Assembly (NCBI GenBank): GCA_902373545.1
Contig: CABKMZ010000113.1
Coordinates: 1-5,751 of the forward strand
Direction of reading: 5' to 3'
Length of the DNA stretch: 5,751 bases
Source of the DNA: an uncultured Actinomyces sp.
GTDB lineage: Bacteria; Actinomycetota; Actinomycetes; Actinomycetales; Actinomycetaceae
A program made the translations under genes and the position numbers. The notes under the pieces are model-generated. The model was not told where the DNA came from. It saw only the letters and a list, made by a program, of their open reading frames with translations, and made no database searches. Positions 1 through 5,584 of this stretch are shown here, one piece after another (within the stretch, counting starts at the first letter, position 1; each line of letters begins with the position of its first letter).

Positions 1-214
1 GGCGGGCCTCGCGGGCTGGGTCTGCGGGAGGCAGGTCCAGGCGCGCCTTGATGTGTCCGACGCGCTGCGTGCAGCGAAAACGCTCAGCCAAAATATGAAC
101 CAGGGCCGCATCAATGTTGTCGATCGTGACACGCGCCTGCGCAAGCTCAGCGGGTACGCCGCTCACTCCGCGGTCCGCCGACGCGGACACAACGGCCTCG
201 TCACGCTCTGCCAT
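1..214 (-). CDS. Monofunctional chorismate mutase, AroQ class (C-terminus cut off by window edge)
   Basis: Chorismate mutase converts chorismate to prephenate in the cytoplasm, the first committed step to phenylalanine and tyrosine. Only the first 71 codons are present; the frame is open to the left edge. Aligned by eye to the E. coli P-protein mutase domain, the active-site residues fall at identical spacing: R28 (E. coli R11), R45 (R28), K56 (K39), D65 (D48), R68 (R51) and E69 (E52). The pattern ARVTIDNID, LAERF, HIKARL, DPAREAR fits the high-GC Gram-positive monofunctional type; the roughly 25 residues before the first helix are a variable extension. The ATG at 214 follows GGGGAGG (220-226) at 5 nt spacing. 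It starts 48 nt after the clpX stop on the same strand and no terminator is visible between them, so co-transcription with clpX is likely. The last helix, with the remaining active-site residues, is outside the window. Confidence 0.9.
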   Translation of the reverse strand, partial: MAERDEAVVSASADRGVSGVPAELAQARVTIDNIDAALVHILAERFRCTQRVGHIKARLDLPPADPAREAR

Positions 215-262
215 GACTTCCTCCCCTATCGTTTCGACTGAGCCTCAGTGTAGCGGGAGGGT

Positions 263-1522
263 TCAGGCGCTGCGTTTGCCTTCCGAGGAGCGTTCGGGGT
301 ACAGCTCGGCCTCGCCGAGCCCCTCGACCAGGTCGCGCGTGACGAGCACGCGGGCGACGTCGTCGCGGCTGGGCAGATCGAACATGAGGTCCGAGAGGGT
401 TTGTTCCATGATCGAAGACAGGCCTCGGGCGCCGGTCTTGCGCTCGTTCGCGAGCGCGGCAATCGCCAGCAGCGCCTCGTGCGTGAATTCCAGGTCCATG
501 TCGTCAAGCTCGAAGAGGTGCTGATACTGGCGCACCAGCGAGTTCGACGGCTCGGTGAGGACGCGCACCAGGTCCTCCTCCGTGAGTTCCTTCGTGGAAG
601 TCAGGATGGGCAGACGGCCGATGAACTCGGGGATCATGCCGAACTTGTGCAGGTCCTCGGCGCTGACGGCTTCGTAGAGGTCGCCCATCTCCGAGGCGCT
701 CTTGAGCTCGGAGCCAAAGCCCGTGGAGCGTCGACCCAGGCGGGCTTTGACGATGTCTTCGATGCCGGCGAAAGCGCCAGCCGCAATGAACAGGATGCCG
801 GAGGTGTCGATCTCCAGGAACTGCTGATGGGGGTGCTTGCGTCCGCCCGTGGGAGGAACGGAGGCGACCGTGCCCTCGATGATCTTCAGGAGAGCCTGCT
901 GCACACCCTCGCCCGACACGTCGCGTGTGATGGAGGCATTCTCGGCCTTGCGGCCGATCTTGTCGATCTCGTCGACGTAGATGATGCCCTTCTCGGCCTT
1001 CTTGATGTCGCCGTCGGCCTCCTGGATGAGGCGCAGGAGGATGTTCTCCACGTCCTCGCCCACGTAGCCGGCCTCAGTCAGGGCAGTCGCGTCCACGATC
1101 GCGAAAGGCACGTCGAGGAGACGGGCGAGGCAGCGCGCCAGGTGGGTCTTGCCCGTGCCCGTGGGACCCAGGAGCAAGATGTTGGACTTGGTACCCAACA
1201 TGTCTTCCGCGTTGCCAGCTTCGCGCGAACGAATACGCTTGTAGTGGTTATACACGGCCACGGACAGCGCACGCTTGGCCCGATCCTGACCGATCACCCA
1301 AGTATTGAGGAATTCGTTAATTTCGCGCGGCTTTGGCAGCGGCGTCGCAGACGAGGAGGACTGCTGCGAACCGAGTTCCTCCTCGATGATCTCGTTGCAC
1401 AGCTCAATGCACTCGTCGCAGATATATGCGCCGGAGCCGCCAATGAGCTTACGTACCTGCTTCTGGCTCTTCCCGCAGAAAGAGCACTTGAGCAGTTCCG
1501 CGCCATCAGTCAGACGAGCCAC
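263..1522 (-). CDS. clpX: ATP-dependent Clp protease ATP-binding subunit ClpX
   Basis: ClpX is the AAA+ unfoldase that recognises tagged or specific proteins, unfolds them with ATP and threads them into ClpP; it works as a cytoplasmic hexamer. The protein is 419 residues, the usual family length. In order it has an N-terminal zinc-binding domain (C13, C16, C35, C38), Walker A GPTGTGKT at 119-126, pore loop GYVG at 152-155, Walker B with D184 and E185, the SGEGVQQ second pore loop at 203-209, the RKH loop at 228-230, a ClpP-docking loop TGFG at 267-270, R303 in the GRLP arginine-finger region, and sensor-2 R366 in GARGL. I chose the GTG at 1522, giving [13 protein letters not shown] as in relatives, because a GGAGG lies 4 nt upstream. 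A TTG start at 1585 would add 21 residues that read through that ribosome site. The first docking-loop residue is Thr rather than the Ile/Leu seen in E. coli and M. tuberculosis. It follows clpP2 after a 242-nt gap that holds a terminator-like hairpin and a promoter candidate, so it may be expressed apart from clpP1P2. Confidence 0.98.
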   Translation of the reverse strand: MARLTDGAELLKCSFCGKSQKQVRKLIGGSGAYICDECIELCNEIIEEELGSQQSSSSATPLPKPREINEFLNTWVIGQDRAKRALSVAVYNHYKRIRSREAGNAEDMLGTKSNILLLGPTGTGKTHLARCLARLLDVPFAIVDATALTEAGYVGEDVENILLRLIQEADGDIKKAEKGIIYVDEIDKIGRKAENASITRDVSGEGVQQALLKIIEGTVASVPPTGGRKHPHQQFLEIDTSGILFIAAGAFAGIEDIVKARLGRRSTGFGSELKSASEMGDLYEAVSAEDLHKFGMIPEFIGRLPILTSTKELTEEDLVRVLTEPSNSLVRQYQHLFELDDMDLEFTHEALLAIAALANERKTGARGLSSIMEQTLSDLMFDLPSRDDVARVLVTRDLVEGLGEAELYPERSSEGKRSA

Positions 1523-1525
1523 GAG

Positions 1526-1532
1526 ACCTCCA
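1526..1532 (-). promoter_or_regulatory. clpX ribosome binding site deciding the GTG start
   Basis: The minus strand reads TGGAGGT just before the GTG at 1522, with TCTC between GGAGG (1531-1527) and the start codon. No comparable site precedes the upstream in-frame TTG at 1585, so this fixes the N-terminus at VARLTDG. Confidence 0.75.
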
Positions 1533-1631
1533 AGGTGTTGAACGTTTTGCCATTCGGTCGGATGTGCTTTCGCACTTACTAGCAAATAACGTAGTGCACG
1601 CGAGGGTTATTCCCGCTTAGCCACGCCTATT

Positions 1632-1660
1632 GTTATGAAAAGTTCACCTGTAGCCGACAA
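1632..1660 (-). promoter_or_regulatory. Candidate promoter for clpX (and chorismate mutase)
   Basis: On the minus strand a TTGTCG (1660-1655, 4 of 6 to TTGACA) is followed after exactly 17 nt by CATAAC (1637-1632, 4 of 6 to TATAAT). Transcription would begin near 1625 and leave a leader of about 100 nt before the clpX GTG. The leader contains a small GTGC-GAAA-GCAC hairpin (1575-1564). The -35 is embedded in a perfect 10-bp palindrome GACAATTGTC (1656-1665), a possible operator. A promoter here fits the terminator-like hairpin just upstream. The matches are moderate, so this is an inference. Confidence 0.4.
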
Positions 1661-1697
1661 TTGTCAGCGCGATAACCGTCTGACCAGGCAAATAGCA

Positions 1698-1750
1698 ACG
1701 AGGCCGTGGCACCCACCACGCATGTGCGCGCGGGGCAGCCACGGCCTCGT
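1698..1750 (-). terminator. Hairpin after clpP2, likely terminator of clpP1P2 transcript
   Basis: A perfect 13-bp inverted repeat (arms 1698-1710 and 1738-1750; core CGAGGCCGTGGC) encloses a 27-nt loop, starting 15 nt beyond the clpP2 stop. On the minus strand it is followed by TTGCTATTTG, a broken U-tract. The long loop and weak tail make it less than ideal as an intrinsic terminator, but its position right after the stop and before a promoter candidate supports that role. It may only attenuate read-through into clpX. Confidence 0.55.
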
Positions 1751-1764
1751 CGATGACGAGAACG

Positions 1765-2409
1765 TCACAGAGCCTTACGAGTCTCCAGCACCTGGTCGAT
1801 CAGGCCGTACTCGGCGGCCTGCGGGGCGGTGAGGATCTTGTCGCGCTCGATGTCGCGACGCACCTGCTCCACCGGCTTGCCCGAGTGCTTCGAGATGGTG
1901 TCCTCGAGCCACGCGCGCATGCGGTCGATCTCGTCGGCGACGATCTGAATGTCCGAGGCCTGCCCCTGCATACCCTCCATCGCCGGCTGGTGAATAAGGA
2001 TACGAGCGTTGGGCAGCGCCAGGCGCTTGCCGGGCGAACCAGCCGCCAGCAGCACGGCCGCTGCGGAGGCGGCCTGGCCCAGGCACACCGTCTGCACCTG
2101 CGGCTTGATGTACTGCATCGTGTCGTAGATCGCGGTCAGCGCCGTGAAGGAGCCGCCGGGCGAGTTGATGTACATGGTGATCAGCGAATCCGGATCCTGG
2201 GACTCCAGGACCAGGAGCTGCGCCATCACATCGTCCGCGCTGGCGTCATCGACCTGCACGCCCAGGAACACGATGCGGTCCTCGAACAGCTTCGTGTAGG
2301 GATTCTGGCGGCGGAAACCGTAAGCCGTGCGCTCCTCGAAATCGGGCAGCACGTAGCGGGCCTGCGGCATCTGGCGGGCGACCGCCTCAAAGTAGGGCTG
2401 AGTGCTCAT
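1765..2409 (-). CDS. clpP2: ATP-dependent Clp protease proteolytic subunit ClpP2
   Basis: This is a serine protease subunit (family S14) of the cytoplasmic Clp protease. In actinobacteria ClpP2 pairs with ClpP1 as one heptameric ring each and is known from mycobacteria to provide the main docking face for ClpX/ClpC1. The protein is 214 residues. The catalytic triad is visible: S115 in GQAASAAA, H140 in LIHQP, D190 in ERDKI. The oxyanion-strand motif INSPGG is at 81-86. The N-terminal segment RYVLP...ERTAYG and the SAAA context around the nucleophile mark it as the ClpP2 rather than the ClpP1 paralogue. The first residues are probably a propeptide, as is usual in the family. The ATG at 2409 overlaps the clpP1 stop by one base (TGATG) and has GGAG 7 nt upstream, so the two are translationally coupled and made in matched amounts. 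The paralogue assignment rests on motif memory. Confidence 0.97.
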   Translation of the reverse strand: MSTQPYFEAVARQMPQARYVLPDFEERTAYGFRRQNPYTKLFEDRIVFLGVQVDDASADDVMAQLLVLESQDPDSLITMYINSPGGSFTALTAIYDTMQYIKPQVQTVCLGQAASAAAVLLAAGSPGKRLALPNARILIHQPAMEGMQGQASDIQIVADEIDRMRAWLEDTISKHSGKPVEQVRRDIERDKILTAPQAAEYGLIDQVLETRKAL

Positions 2410-3020
2410 CAGTTCTCTCCTCGCGTTCCGATCTCCTGCGGGCTGTCGATCACGCGGTCGACGAAGCCGTACTCGAGGGCCTCCTGCGCCGTGAACCAGT
2501 GGTCGCGATCGCCGTCGGCCTCCACCTGCTCAACGGTCTTACCCGTTCGAGACGCGGTGATGGCTGCGAGTTCCTTCTTCATGCCCAAGATCAGGTCCGC
2601 GTTGATGCGAATCTCCGTCGCGGAGCCGCCAGCGCCACCCAGGGGCTGGTGCAGCAGGACGCGGGTGTGGGGCGTGATGTAGCGCTTGCCGGGCGCGCCC
2701 GCAGTGAGCAGGAACTGGCCCATCGACGCGGCCAGGCCCATGCCGACCGTGACGACGTCCGGCTTGATGTACTGCATCGTGTCGTAGATAGCCATGCCGG
2801 CCGTCACCGAACCGCCGGGCGAGTTGATGTACAGGTAGATGTCGCGGTCCGGATCCTCGGCCGCGAGCAGCAGCAGCTGCGCGCAGATCGCGTTCGCATT
2901 GTCATCGCGAACCTCGCCGCCCAGCCAAATGATGCGCTCCTTGAGCAGGCGCTGGTAGACCGAGTCGCCCAGTCCCAGCTGCGAGCCCTCGCCGGCAACC
3001 CCGGTATTGTGCACGCTCAC
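2409..3020 (-). CDS. clpP1: ATP-dependent Clp protease proteolytic subunit ClpP1
   Basis: This is the partner peptidase subunit of ClpP2 in the mixed tetradecamer. With the GTG start it is 203 residues. The triad is S99 in LAASMGQ, H124 in LLHQP and D173 in DRDHW; INSPGG is at 65-70. The [16 protein letters not shown] context is the ClpP1 signature seen in M. tuberculosis ClpP1. I chose the GTG at 3020 because GAGGAGG (3032-3026) sits 5 nt before it. An upstream in-frame TTG at 3050 has no ribosome site, and the GTG at 3014 is too far from it. The N-terminus (VSVHNTG...) is probably a short propeptide. The gene lies 189 nt after the tig stop, behind two hairpins, and its stop shares one base with the clpP2 ATG. 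No convincing -10/-35 pair or CGC-N5-GCG ClgR-type site was found upstream, so its own promoter is unresolved. Confidence 0.97.
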   Translation of the reverse strand: MSVHNTGVAGEGSQLGLGDSVYQRLLKERIIWLGGEVRDDNANAICAQLLLLAAEDPDRDIYLYINSPGGSVTAGMAIYDTMQYIKPDVVTVGMGLAASMGQFLLTAGAPGKRYITPHTRVLLHQPLGGAGGSATEIRINADLILGMKKELAAITASRTGKTVEQVEADGDRDHWFTAQEALEYGFVDRVIDSPQEIGTRGEN

Positions 3021-3025
3021 GCGTA

Positions 3026-3032
3026 CCTCCTC
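3026..3032 (-). promoter_or_regulatory. clpP1 ribosome binding site deciding the GTG start
   Basis: The minus strand reads GAGGAGG followed by TACGC and then the GTG at 3020. This strong site at 5-nt spacing rules out the longer TTG start at 3050, because the site would lie inside the longer reading frame. Confidence 0.75.
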
Positions 3033-3134
3033 GTCTGTTCGCGGGCCCAAGCGGCCCCATTGGTGTCAACCGTACCCGGTGCGCGCCCGCTCGTGCGCGC
3101 GCCGGGCCGCCGTTTCGCTGTCGGCACATGCGCT

Positions 3135-3164
3135 CGAGGGGCGAGGCCGTAGCCTCGCCCCTCG
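3135..3164 (-). terminator. Strong 13-bp hairpin with UACG tetraloop after tig
   Basis: Arms 3135-3147 and 3152-3164 are perfectly complementary over 13 bp, nearly all G-C. On the minus strand the loop is TACG closed by C-G, i.e. the extra-stable C(UACG)G tetraloop of the UNCG class. There is no U-tract after it (AGCGCATGTG follows). U-less hairpins are often assigned as terminators in actinobacteria. It lies 46 nt past the tig stop and 115 nt before clpP1, so it probably ends or dampens tig transcription, or protects the tig mRNA 3' end. Confidence 0.6.
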
Positions 3165-3185
3165 TCGTCAGATTGGGGTGATCGA

Positions 3186-3203
3186 GCGCGGATGGGACCG
3201 CGC
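3186..3203 (-). other. Small GC hairpin directly after the tig stop
   Basis: GCGCGG (3186-3191) and CCGCGC (3198-3203) form a perfect 6-bp stem with a 6-nt loop, 6 nt beyond the tig stop codon. It stands in tandem with the larger hairpin at 3135-3164 and may help define the tig mRNA 3' end. By itself it is too short to call a terminator. Confidence 0.35.
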
Positions 3204-3209
3204 CCTCAC

Positions 3210-4529
3210 TCACTCCTGCTCGTCGGCCACCTCGGTGATGATTTCCGCACCCTCTTCGGCGGCCGGATCGGTGCCGAAGAACTTGGACAGGTCGACGTCG
3301 GCGCCGTTCGTGTCCTTGACGGTGACGACCTTGAGGGCCTCGATGAGAGCCTTCGAGCGGCCCAGGTCGGCCACAACGTTAGCCATCTGCTGGGAGGAGG
3401 AGAACAGCTGGTTGATGTCAATGCCGAAGTTCTGCGACATCTGGATCGCGTAGTCGATCAGCTCCTGCTGGGAGACCTGCACGTCGAACTTCTTGGCCAG
3501 GGCCTCGGAGAGCAGCTCGGTGCGGATCTCCTTCTCGACAGCCTCGCGGGCTTCCTTCTTCTCCTTGGGCTTGGCGTCCTCGCCGACGCGGTGCTCGACC
3601 TGGTGGTCGACCGCGGACTCGGGCAGAACGATCTCAACCTTGTCGAGGAGGACGTCGATGAGGGCGTCGCGCGCGGCGAGGGCCTGCTGGGACTCCTTGG
3701 ACTCGGCGGCCTGCTTCTTCAGGTCCTCGGTGAGCTCTTCCATGGTGTCGAACTCGGAGACCATCTGGGCGAAGTCGTCGTCGGCCTTGGGCAGCTCGCG
3801 CGCCTTCATGGCCTTGACGGTGATGGTGACCTCGGCCTCTTCACCCTCGTGGTCGCCGCCCTTGAGCGTGGACGTGAAGGTGACCTCGTCGCCGACCTTG
3901 GTGCCGCGCAGGGCGGTGTCCTGGCCGTCGAGCATGGTGCCCGAGCCAATCTCGTAGGAGACGTCGGAGGCGGAGTCAACCTGCTCGCCGTTGATGGTAG
4001 CGACCAGGTCGATGGTCGCGAAGTCGCCGGTCTTAGCCTTGCGGTTGATGGTCTTGAGGGTCGCGAAGCGGCCGCGCAGGTCCTCGAGTTCCTTCTCCAC
4101 GTCCTCGTCGGTGACCTCAGTGGGGGCGACCTCGACGACGATGGACTCGTCGATCTCGGGCAGCTCGAAGGCGGGGACGACGTCAACCTCGGCGGTGAAG
4201 ACGAGCTGGCCGCCCTGGGCGCCGGTCACGTTGGGGATCTCGGTGACGTCGACGGTGGGCTGAGCCATGGGGCGCAGGTCGTTCTCGTTGACGGCGTCGG
4301 AGTAGTGGCCGGGCAGGACCTGGTTGACGACCTGCTCGATGACGGCGGCGCGGCCGAAGCGCTGGTCGATGATGCGCGGAGGCACGTGGCCCTTACGGAA
4401 GCCGGGGATGTTGACCTGTCCGGCGATCTCCTTGTACGCCTTGTCCATCTCGGACTTCAGTTCCTCGAAGGGAACCTCAACGGTCAGACGAACCTTGGTG
4501 GGCTCGAGGGTTTCAACGGTGCTCTTCAC
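3210..4529 (-). CDS. tig: Trigger factor, ribosome-associated chaperone
   Basis: Trigger factor binds ribosomal protein uL23 at the exit tunnel and shields nascent chains. The protein is 439 residues (E. coli 432). The N-terminal ribosome-binding domain carries the signature GFRKG at 43-47, with F44-R45-K46 at the same numbers as in E. coli. A prolyl-isomerase-like (FKBP) domain spans about 165-245, and an alpha-helical, highly charged C-terminal substrate cradle about 250-420. The tail (421-439) is acidic. In the isomerase domain the usual GFE is GQD (202-204), so the conserved active-site phenylalanine is a glutamine. Actinobacterial trigger factors commonly depart from the E. coli motif here, and isomerase activity may be weak. 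The start is GTG at 4529 (MKSTVETLEPTKV matches the family N-terminus), with GGAG 9 nt upstream. It is followed by clpP1P2 and clpX, a widespread order linking folding to proteolysis. Confidence 0.97.
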   Translation of the reverse strand: MKSTVETLEPTKVRLTVEVPFEELKSEMDKAYKEIAGQVNIPGFRKGHVPPRIIDQRFGRAAVIEQVVNQVLPGHYSDAVNENDLRPMAQPTVDVTEIPNVTGAQGGQLVFTAEVDVVPAFELPEIDESIVVEVAPTEVTDEDVEKELEDLRGRFATLKTINRKAKTGDFATIDLVATINGEQVDSASDVSYEIGSGTMLDGQDTALRGTKVGDEVTFTSTLKGGDHEGEEAEVTITVKAMKARELPKADDDFAQMVSEFDTMEELTEDLKKQAAESKESQQALAARDALIDVLLDKVEIVLPESAVDHQVEHRVGEDAKPKEKKEAREAVEKEIRTELLSEALAKKFDVQVSQQELIDYAIQMSQNFGIDINQLFSSSQQMANVVADLGRSKALIEALKVVTVKDTNGADVDLSKFFGTDPAAEEGAEIITEVADEQE

Positions 4530-4563
4530 GTGCGTACGCTCCGTAGTCTACAAATCGGGGGAA

Positions 4564-4578
4564 CGCCCATTTTGGGCG
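4564..4578 (-). other. Inverted repeat in the tig leader
   Basis: CGCCCA and TGGGCG form a perfect 6-bp stem around a 3-nt loop, 35 nt upstream of the tig GTG. If transcription starts near 4587, this hairpin sits within the first 25 nt of the mRNA. It could protect the 5' end or be a protein-binding site. Function is not known. Confidence 0.35.
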
Positions 4579-4593
4579 CATAACAACTCGCCC

Positions 4594-4622
4594 AGTGTAC
4601 GCTACGGCCCCCACGATGTCTC
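4594..4622 (-). promoter_or_regulatory. Candidate tig promoter
   Basis: The minus strand has GAGACA (4622-4617, 4 of 6 to TTGACA), a 17-nt spacer and TACACT (4599-4594, 4 of 6 to TATAAT and a good TANNNT element). Predicted start is near 4587, giving a leader of about 58 nt to the tig GTG. A second TANNNT hexamer, TAGACT, lies closer to the gene but has no matching -35. Confidence 0.45.
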
Positions 4623-4648
4623 TCTTCGCCGTGCCAAAACGGGTGTAT

Positions 4649-4666
4649 GGAGCCGATCACGGCCCC
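4649..4666 (-). terminator. Weak terminator-like hairpin upstream of tig promoter
   Basis: On the minus strand GGGGCCG and CGGCTCC pair over 7 bp with one G-U wobble and a TGAT loop. ATACACCCGTTTTGG follows, a poor U-tract. It lies about 80 nt past the stop of the 93-residue gene and just before the tig promoter candidate, a sensible place to end the tRNA-Pro/small-gene transcript. Confidence 0.3.
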
Positions 4667-4747
4667 TTCTCGTGCGCAATCACACACGCGTGTCGCTCCC
4701 GTGGGGCCTGGAACGAGGCCTGAGCTGGCTTGTCGGATCGGGGCTCG

Positions 4748-5029
4748 TTAGGGGGTCAGGTAGTGGGAGCGACCGCGCACGACGGCTGCCAATCGCGCCC
4801 GAGGCACGTTCGCAACCTCACGCACGCCACCGACGATCGCGGCGTGCGTGGCTCGGGCCTCGGCGTCGTCAACGGCGGTGAATCGGGCGGTGACACGGGG
4901 CTGCCCTGCGGCGATGGCGATGTCCCAGGATTCGAGTCGGGTGACACGGCGCGCCGCCTGTTCGACCTCTTCGGGCCGGCGTCCGGGTGCCAGGGTGGTG
5001 ACCGTGAGGATGGTCCGGTAGGACGGCAT
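4748..5029 (-). CDS. Uncharacterised 93-residue protein
   Basis: I do not recognise this protein. The ATG at 5029 (MPSYRTILTV) has GGAGG 4 nt upstream; the frame stays open further back only because it runs through tRNA-Pro, so the longer form is an artefact. The sequence alternates likely beta strands (about 5-12, 34-40, 44-51, 78-86) with two helices (about 18-30 and 52-72). This beta-alpha-beta-beta-alpha-beta order resembles a ferredoxin-like fold, by eye only. There is no signal peptide, membrane segment, cysteine or obvious catalytic motif. It is rich in Arg and Ala, with a basic patch RGRSH near the C-terminus. GC-rich third positions and a good ribosome site support real coding. It begins 47 nt after the tRNA-Pro CCA end on the same strand, so the tRNA and this mRNA probably share one transcript that is cut by tRNA processing. 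Its role is unknown. Confidence 0.7.
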   Translation of the reverse strand: MPSYRTILTVTTLAPGRRPEEVEQAARRVTRLESWDIAIAAGQPRVTARFTAVDDAEARATHAAIVGGVREVANVPRARLAAVVRGRSHYLTP

Positions 5030-5033
5030 GGCC

Positions 5034-5038
5034 CCTCC
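5034..5038 (-). promoter_or_regulatory. Ribosome binding site of the 93-residue gene
   Basis: GGAGG within GGGGAGGGG, followed by GGCC and the ATG at 5029. It decides the start: the open frame upstream of it is tRNA-Pro sequence and should not be translated. Confidence 0.65.
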
Positions 5039-5076
5039 CCTGCGCGTTGTGGCCGTCGCGACATTGCTGCCGCTGT

Positions 5077-5153
<77 letters not shown>

Positions 5154-5175
5154 ATGAACGTGTGTCCGTTGCCCC

Positions 5176-5204
5176 ATCATACGGGAGGGGATTCTAAATG
5201 TCGC
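5176..5204 (-). promoter_or_regulatory. Candidate tRNA-Pro promoter
   Basis: Minus-strand GCGACA (5204-5199, 4 of 6), a 17-nt spacer, then TATGAT (5181-5176, 5 of 6 to TATAAT). Start would be near 5169, about 16 nt before the mature tRNA 5' end. The same transcript probably continues into the 93-residue gene. Confidence 0.6.
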
Positions 5205-5229
5205 GCACGTGGACGTTTGACGCTAGGAT
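5201..5229 (+). promoter_or_regulatory. Candidate tRNA-Gly promoter
   Basis: TAGGAT (5224-5229) is a typical actinobacterial -10 at the right distance from the tRNA, with a predicted start near 5236. The hexamer 17 nt upstream (TCGCGC, 5201-5206) is a poor -35. A TTGACG at 5217-5222 is better as a sequence but has no -10 downstream at 16-18 nt. The short leader carries a CCCC-TTCG-GGGG hairpin (5239-5250). The -35 region overlaps that of the divergent tRNA-Pro promoter. Confidence 0.45.
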
Positions 5230-5253
5230 CTTGCGTGTCCCCTTCGGGGGTAC

Positions 5254-5327
5254 GCGGATGTAGCTCAATGGTAGAGCCTCTGCCTTCCAAGCAGATCACG
5301 CGGGTTCGATTCCCGTCATCCGCTCCA
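5254..5327 (+). tRNA. tRNA-Gly (anticodon UCC)
   Basis: A complete cloverleaf: acceptor GCGGATG/CATCCGC, D stem GCTC/GAGC, and anticodon stem TCTGC/GCAGA with loop CTTCCAA, anticodon TCC at 5286-5288. The T stem is GCGGG/CCCGT with loop TTCGATT, the discriminator is T (5324) and the CCA is encoded (5325-5327). Length is 74 nt with CCA. It reads glycine codons GGA and GGG. A terminator follows at once, so it is a single-gene unit. Confidence 0.98.
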
Positions 5328-5334
5328 CAATACG

Positions 5335-5370
5335 GAAAGCCCCGGGCCAGCTGGCCCGGGGCTTTCTTTT
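5335..5370 (+). terminator. Strong intrinsic terminator of tRNA-Gly
   Basis: Positions 5335-5366 are a perfect 32-nt palindrome (arm GAAAGCCCCGGGCCAG), i.e. a 16-bp stem limited only by loop closure. On the plus strand it runs into TTTCTTTT. It starts 8 nt after the tRNA CCA end. The minus-strand side lacks a comparable U-tract, so it works mainly for tRNA-Gly. Confidence 0.92.
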
Positions 5371-5423
5371 GCTCACACCAGACAATGCTGCTGACTTGGG
5401 TGCGACAGCTACTCAATCGGGCA

Positions 5424-5457
5424 ACACAAAACCCCCAACCCAAAGGGAAGGGGGTTT
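5424..5457 (-). terminator. Minus-strand terminator-like hairpin
   Basis: AAACCCCC (5429-5436) pairs with GGGGGTTT (5450-5457) over 8 bp. Beyond a 2x2 internal loop a further CCC/GGG closes on an AAA loop. On the minus strand it is followed by TGTGTTG, giving the run GGGGGTTTTGTGTTG, a fair U-tract. On the plus strand no U-tract follows. It therefore points at a minus-strand transcript coming from the right, although no protein gene is visible there. Confidence 0.5.
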
Positions 5458-5578
5458 GCAGGACGTGACTTCAGCGTGCCGCCCACAAGTGGACTATTAC
5501 AAGGCTCTGTTTCGTCGGGTTTCGCGGTCATCATCTAACAGCTCGCGCTGCCAAGTATCCGTTTCAGCCCTTGTCCTG
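5425..5578 (-). ncRNA. Possible small RNA between promoter and terminator
   Basis: The transcript would run from about 5578, after the TATCCT at 5590-5585, to the hairpin at 5457-5429, roughly 150 nt. It contains no start-codon-led reading frame. I do not recognise it as SRP RNA, 6S, tmRNA, 6C or any riboswitch. The call rests only on a promoter and a terminator of matching orientation and could be chance. Confidence 0.2.
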
Positions 5579-5584
5579 GTGTCC

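Noticed and set aside
401..1582. A 393-codon plus-strand open frame opposite clpX
   Set aside because: It is antisense to intact ClpX motifs, with no recognisable domains and no initiation site.
1523..1585. TTG start giving a 440-residue ClpX
   Set aside because: The ribosome site lies inside the extension, and the family N-terminus begins at the GTG at 1522.
3064..3069. A perfect minus-strand TTGACA upstream of clpP1
   Set aside because: No acceptable -10 occurs 16-19 nt downstream (GCCCGC-like sequence there), so it was not called a promoter.
1753..3152. Long plus-strand open frames opposite clpP2 and clpP1
   Set aside because: The sense strand encodes complete catalytic triads; the antisense frames are low-complexity shadows.
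3192..4583. A 463-codon plus-strand open frame opposite tig
   Set aside because: It is antisense to a full trigger factor with all its motifs, is extremely Leu/Gly/Val/Asp rich and has no ribosome site; it reflects GC-biased third positions.
5177..5443. An 88-codon minus-strand frame containing DDGNRTRVICLEGRGS
   Set aside because: It is the antisense translation of tRNA-Gly and its terminator.
5253..5457. Possible integration site at the 3' end of tRNA-Gly
   Set aside because: No second copy of the tRNA end, no integrase and no element boundary is visible; the tRNA is intact and followed by its own terminator.
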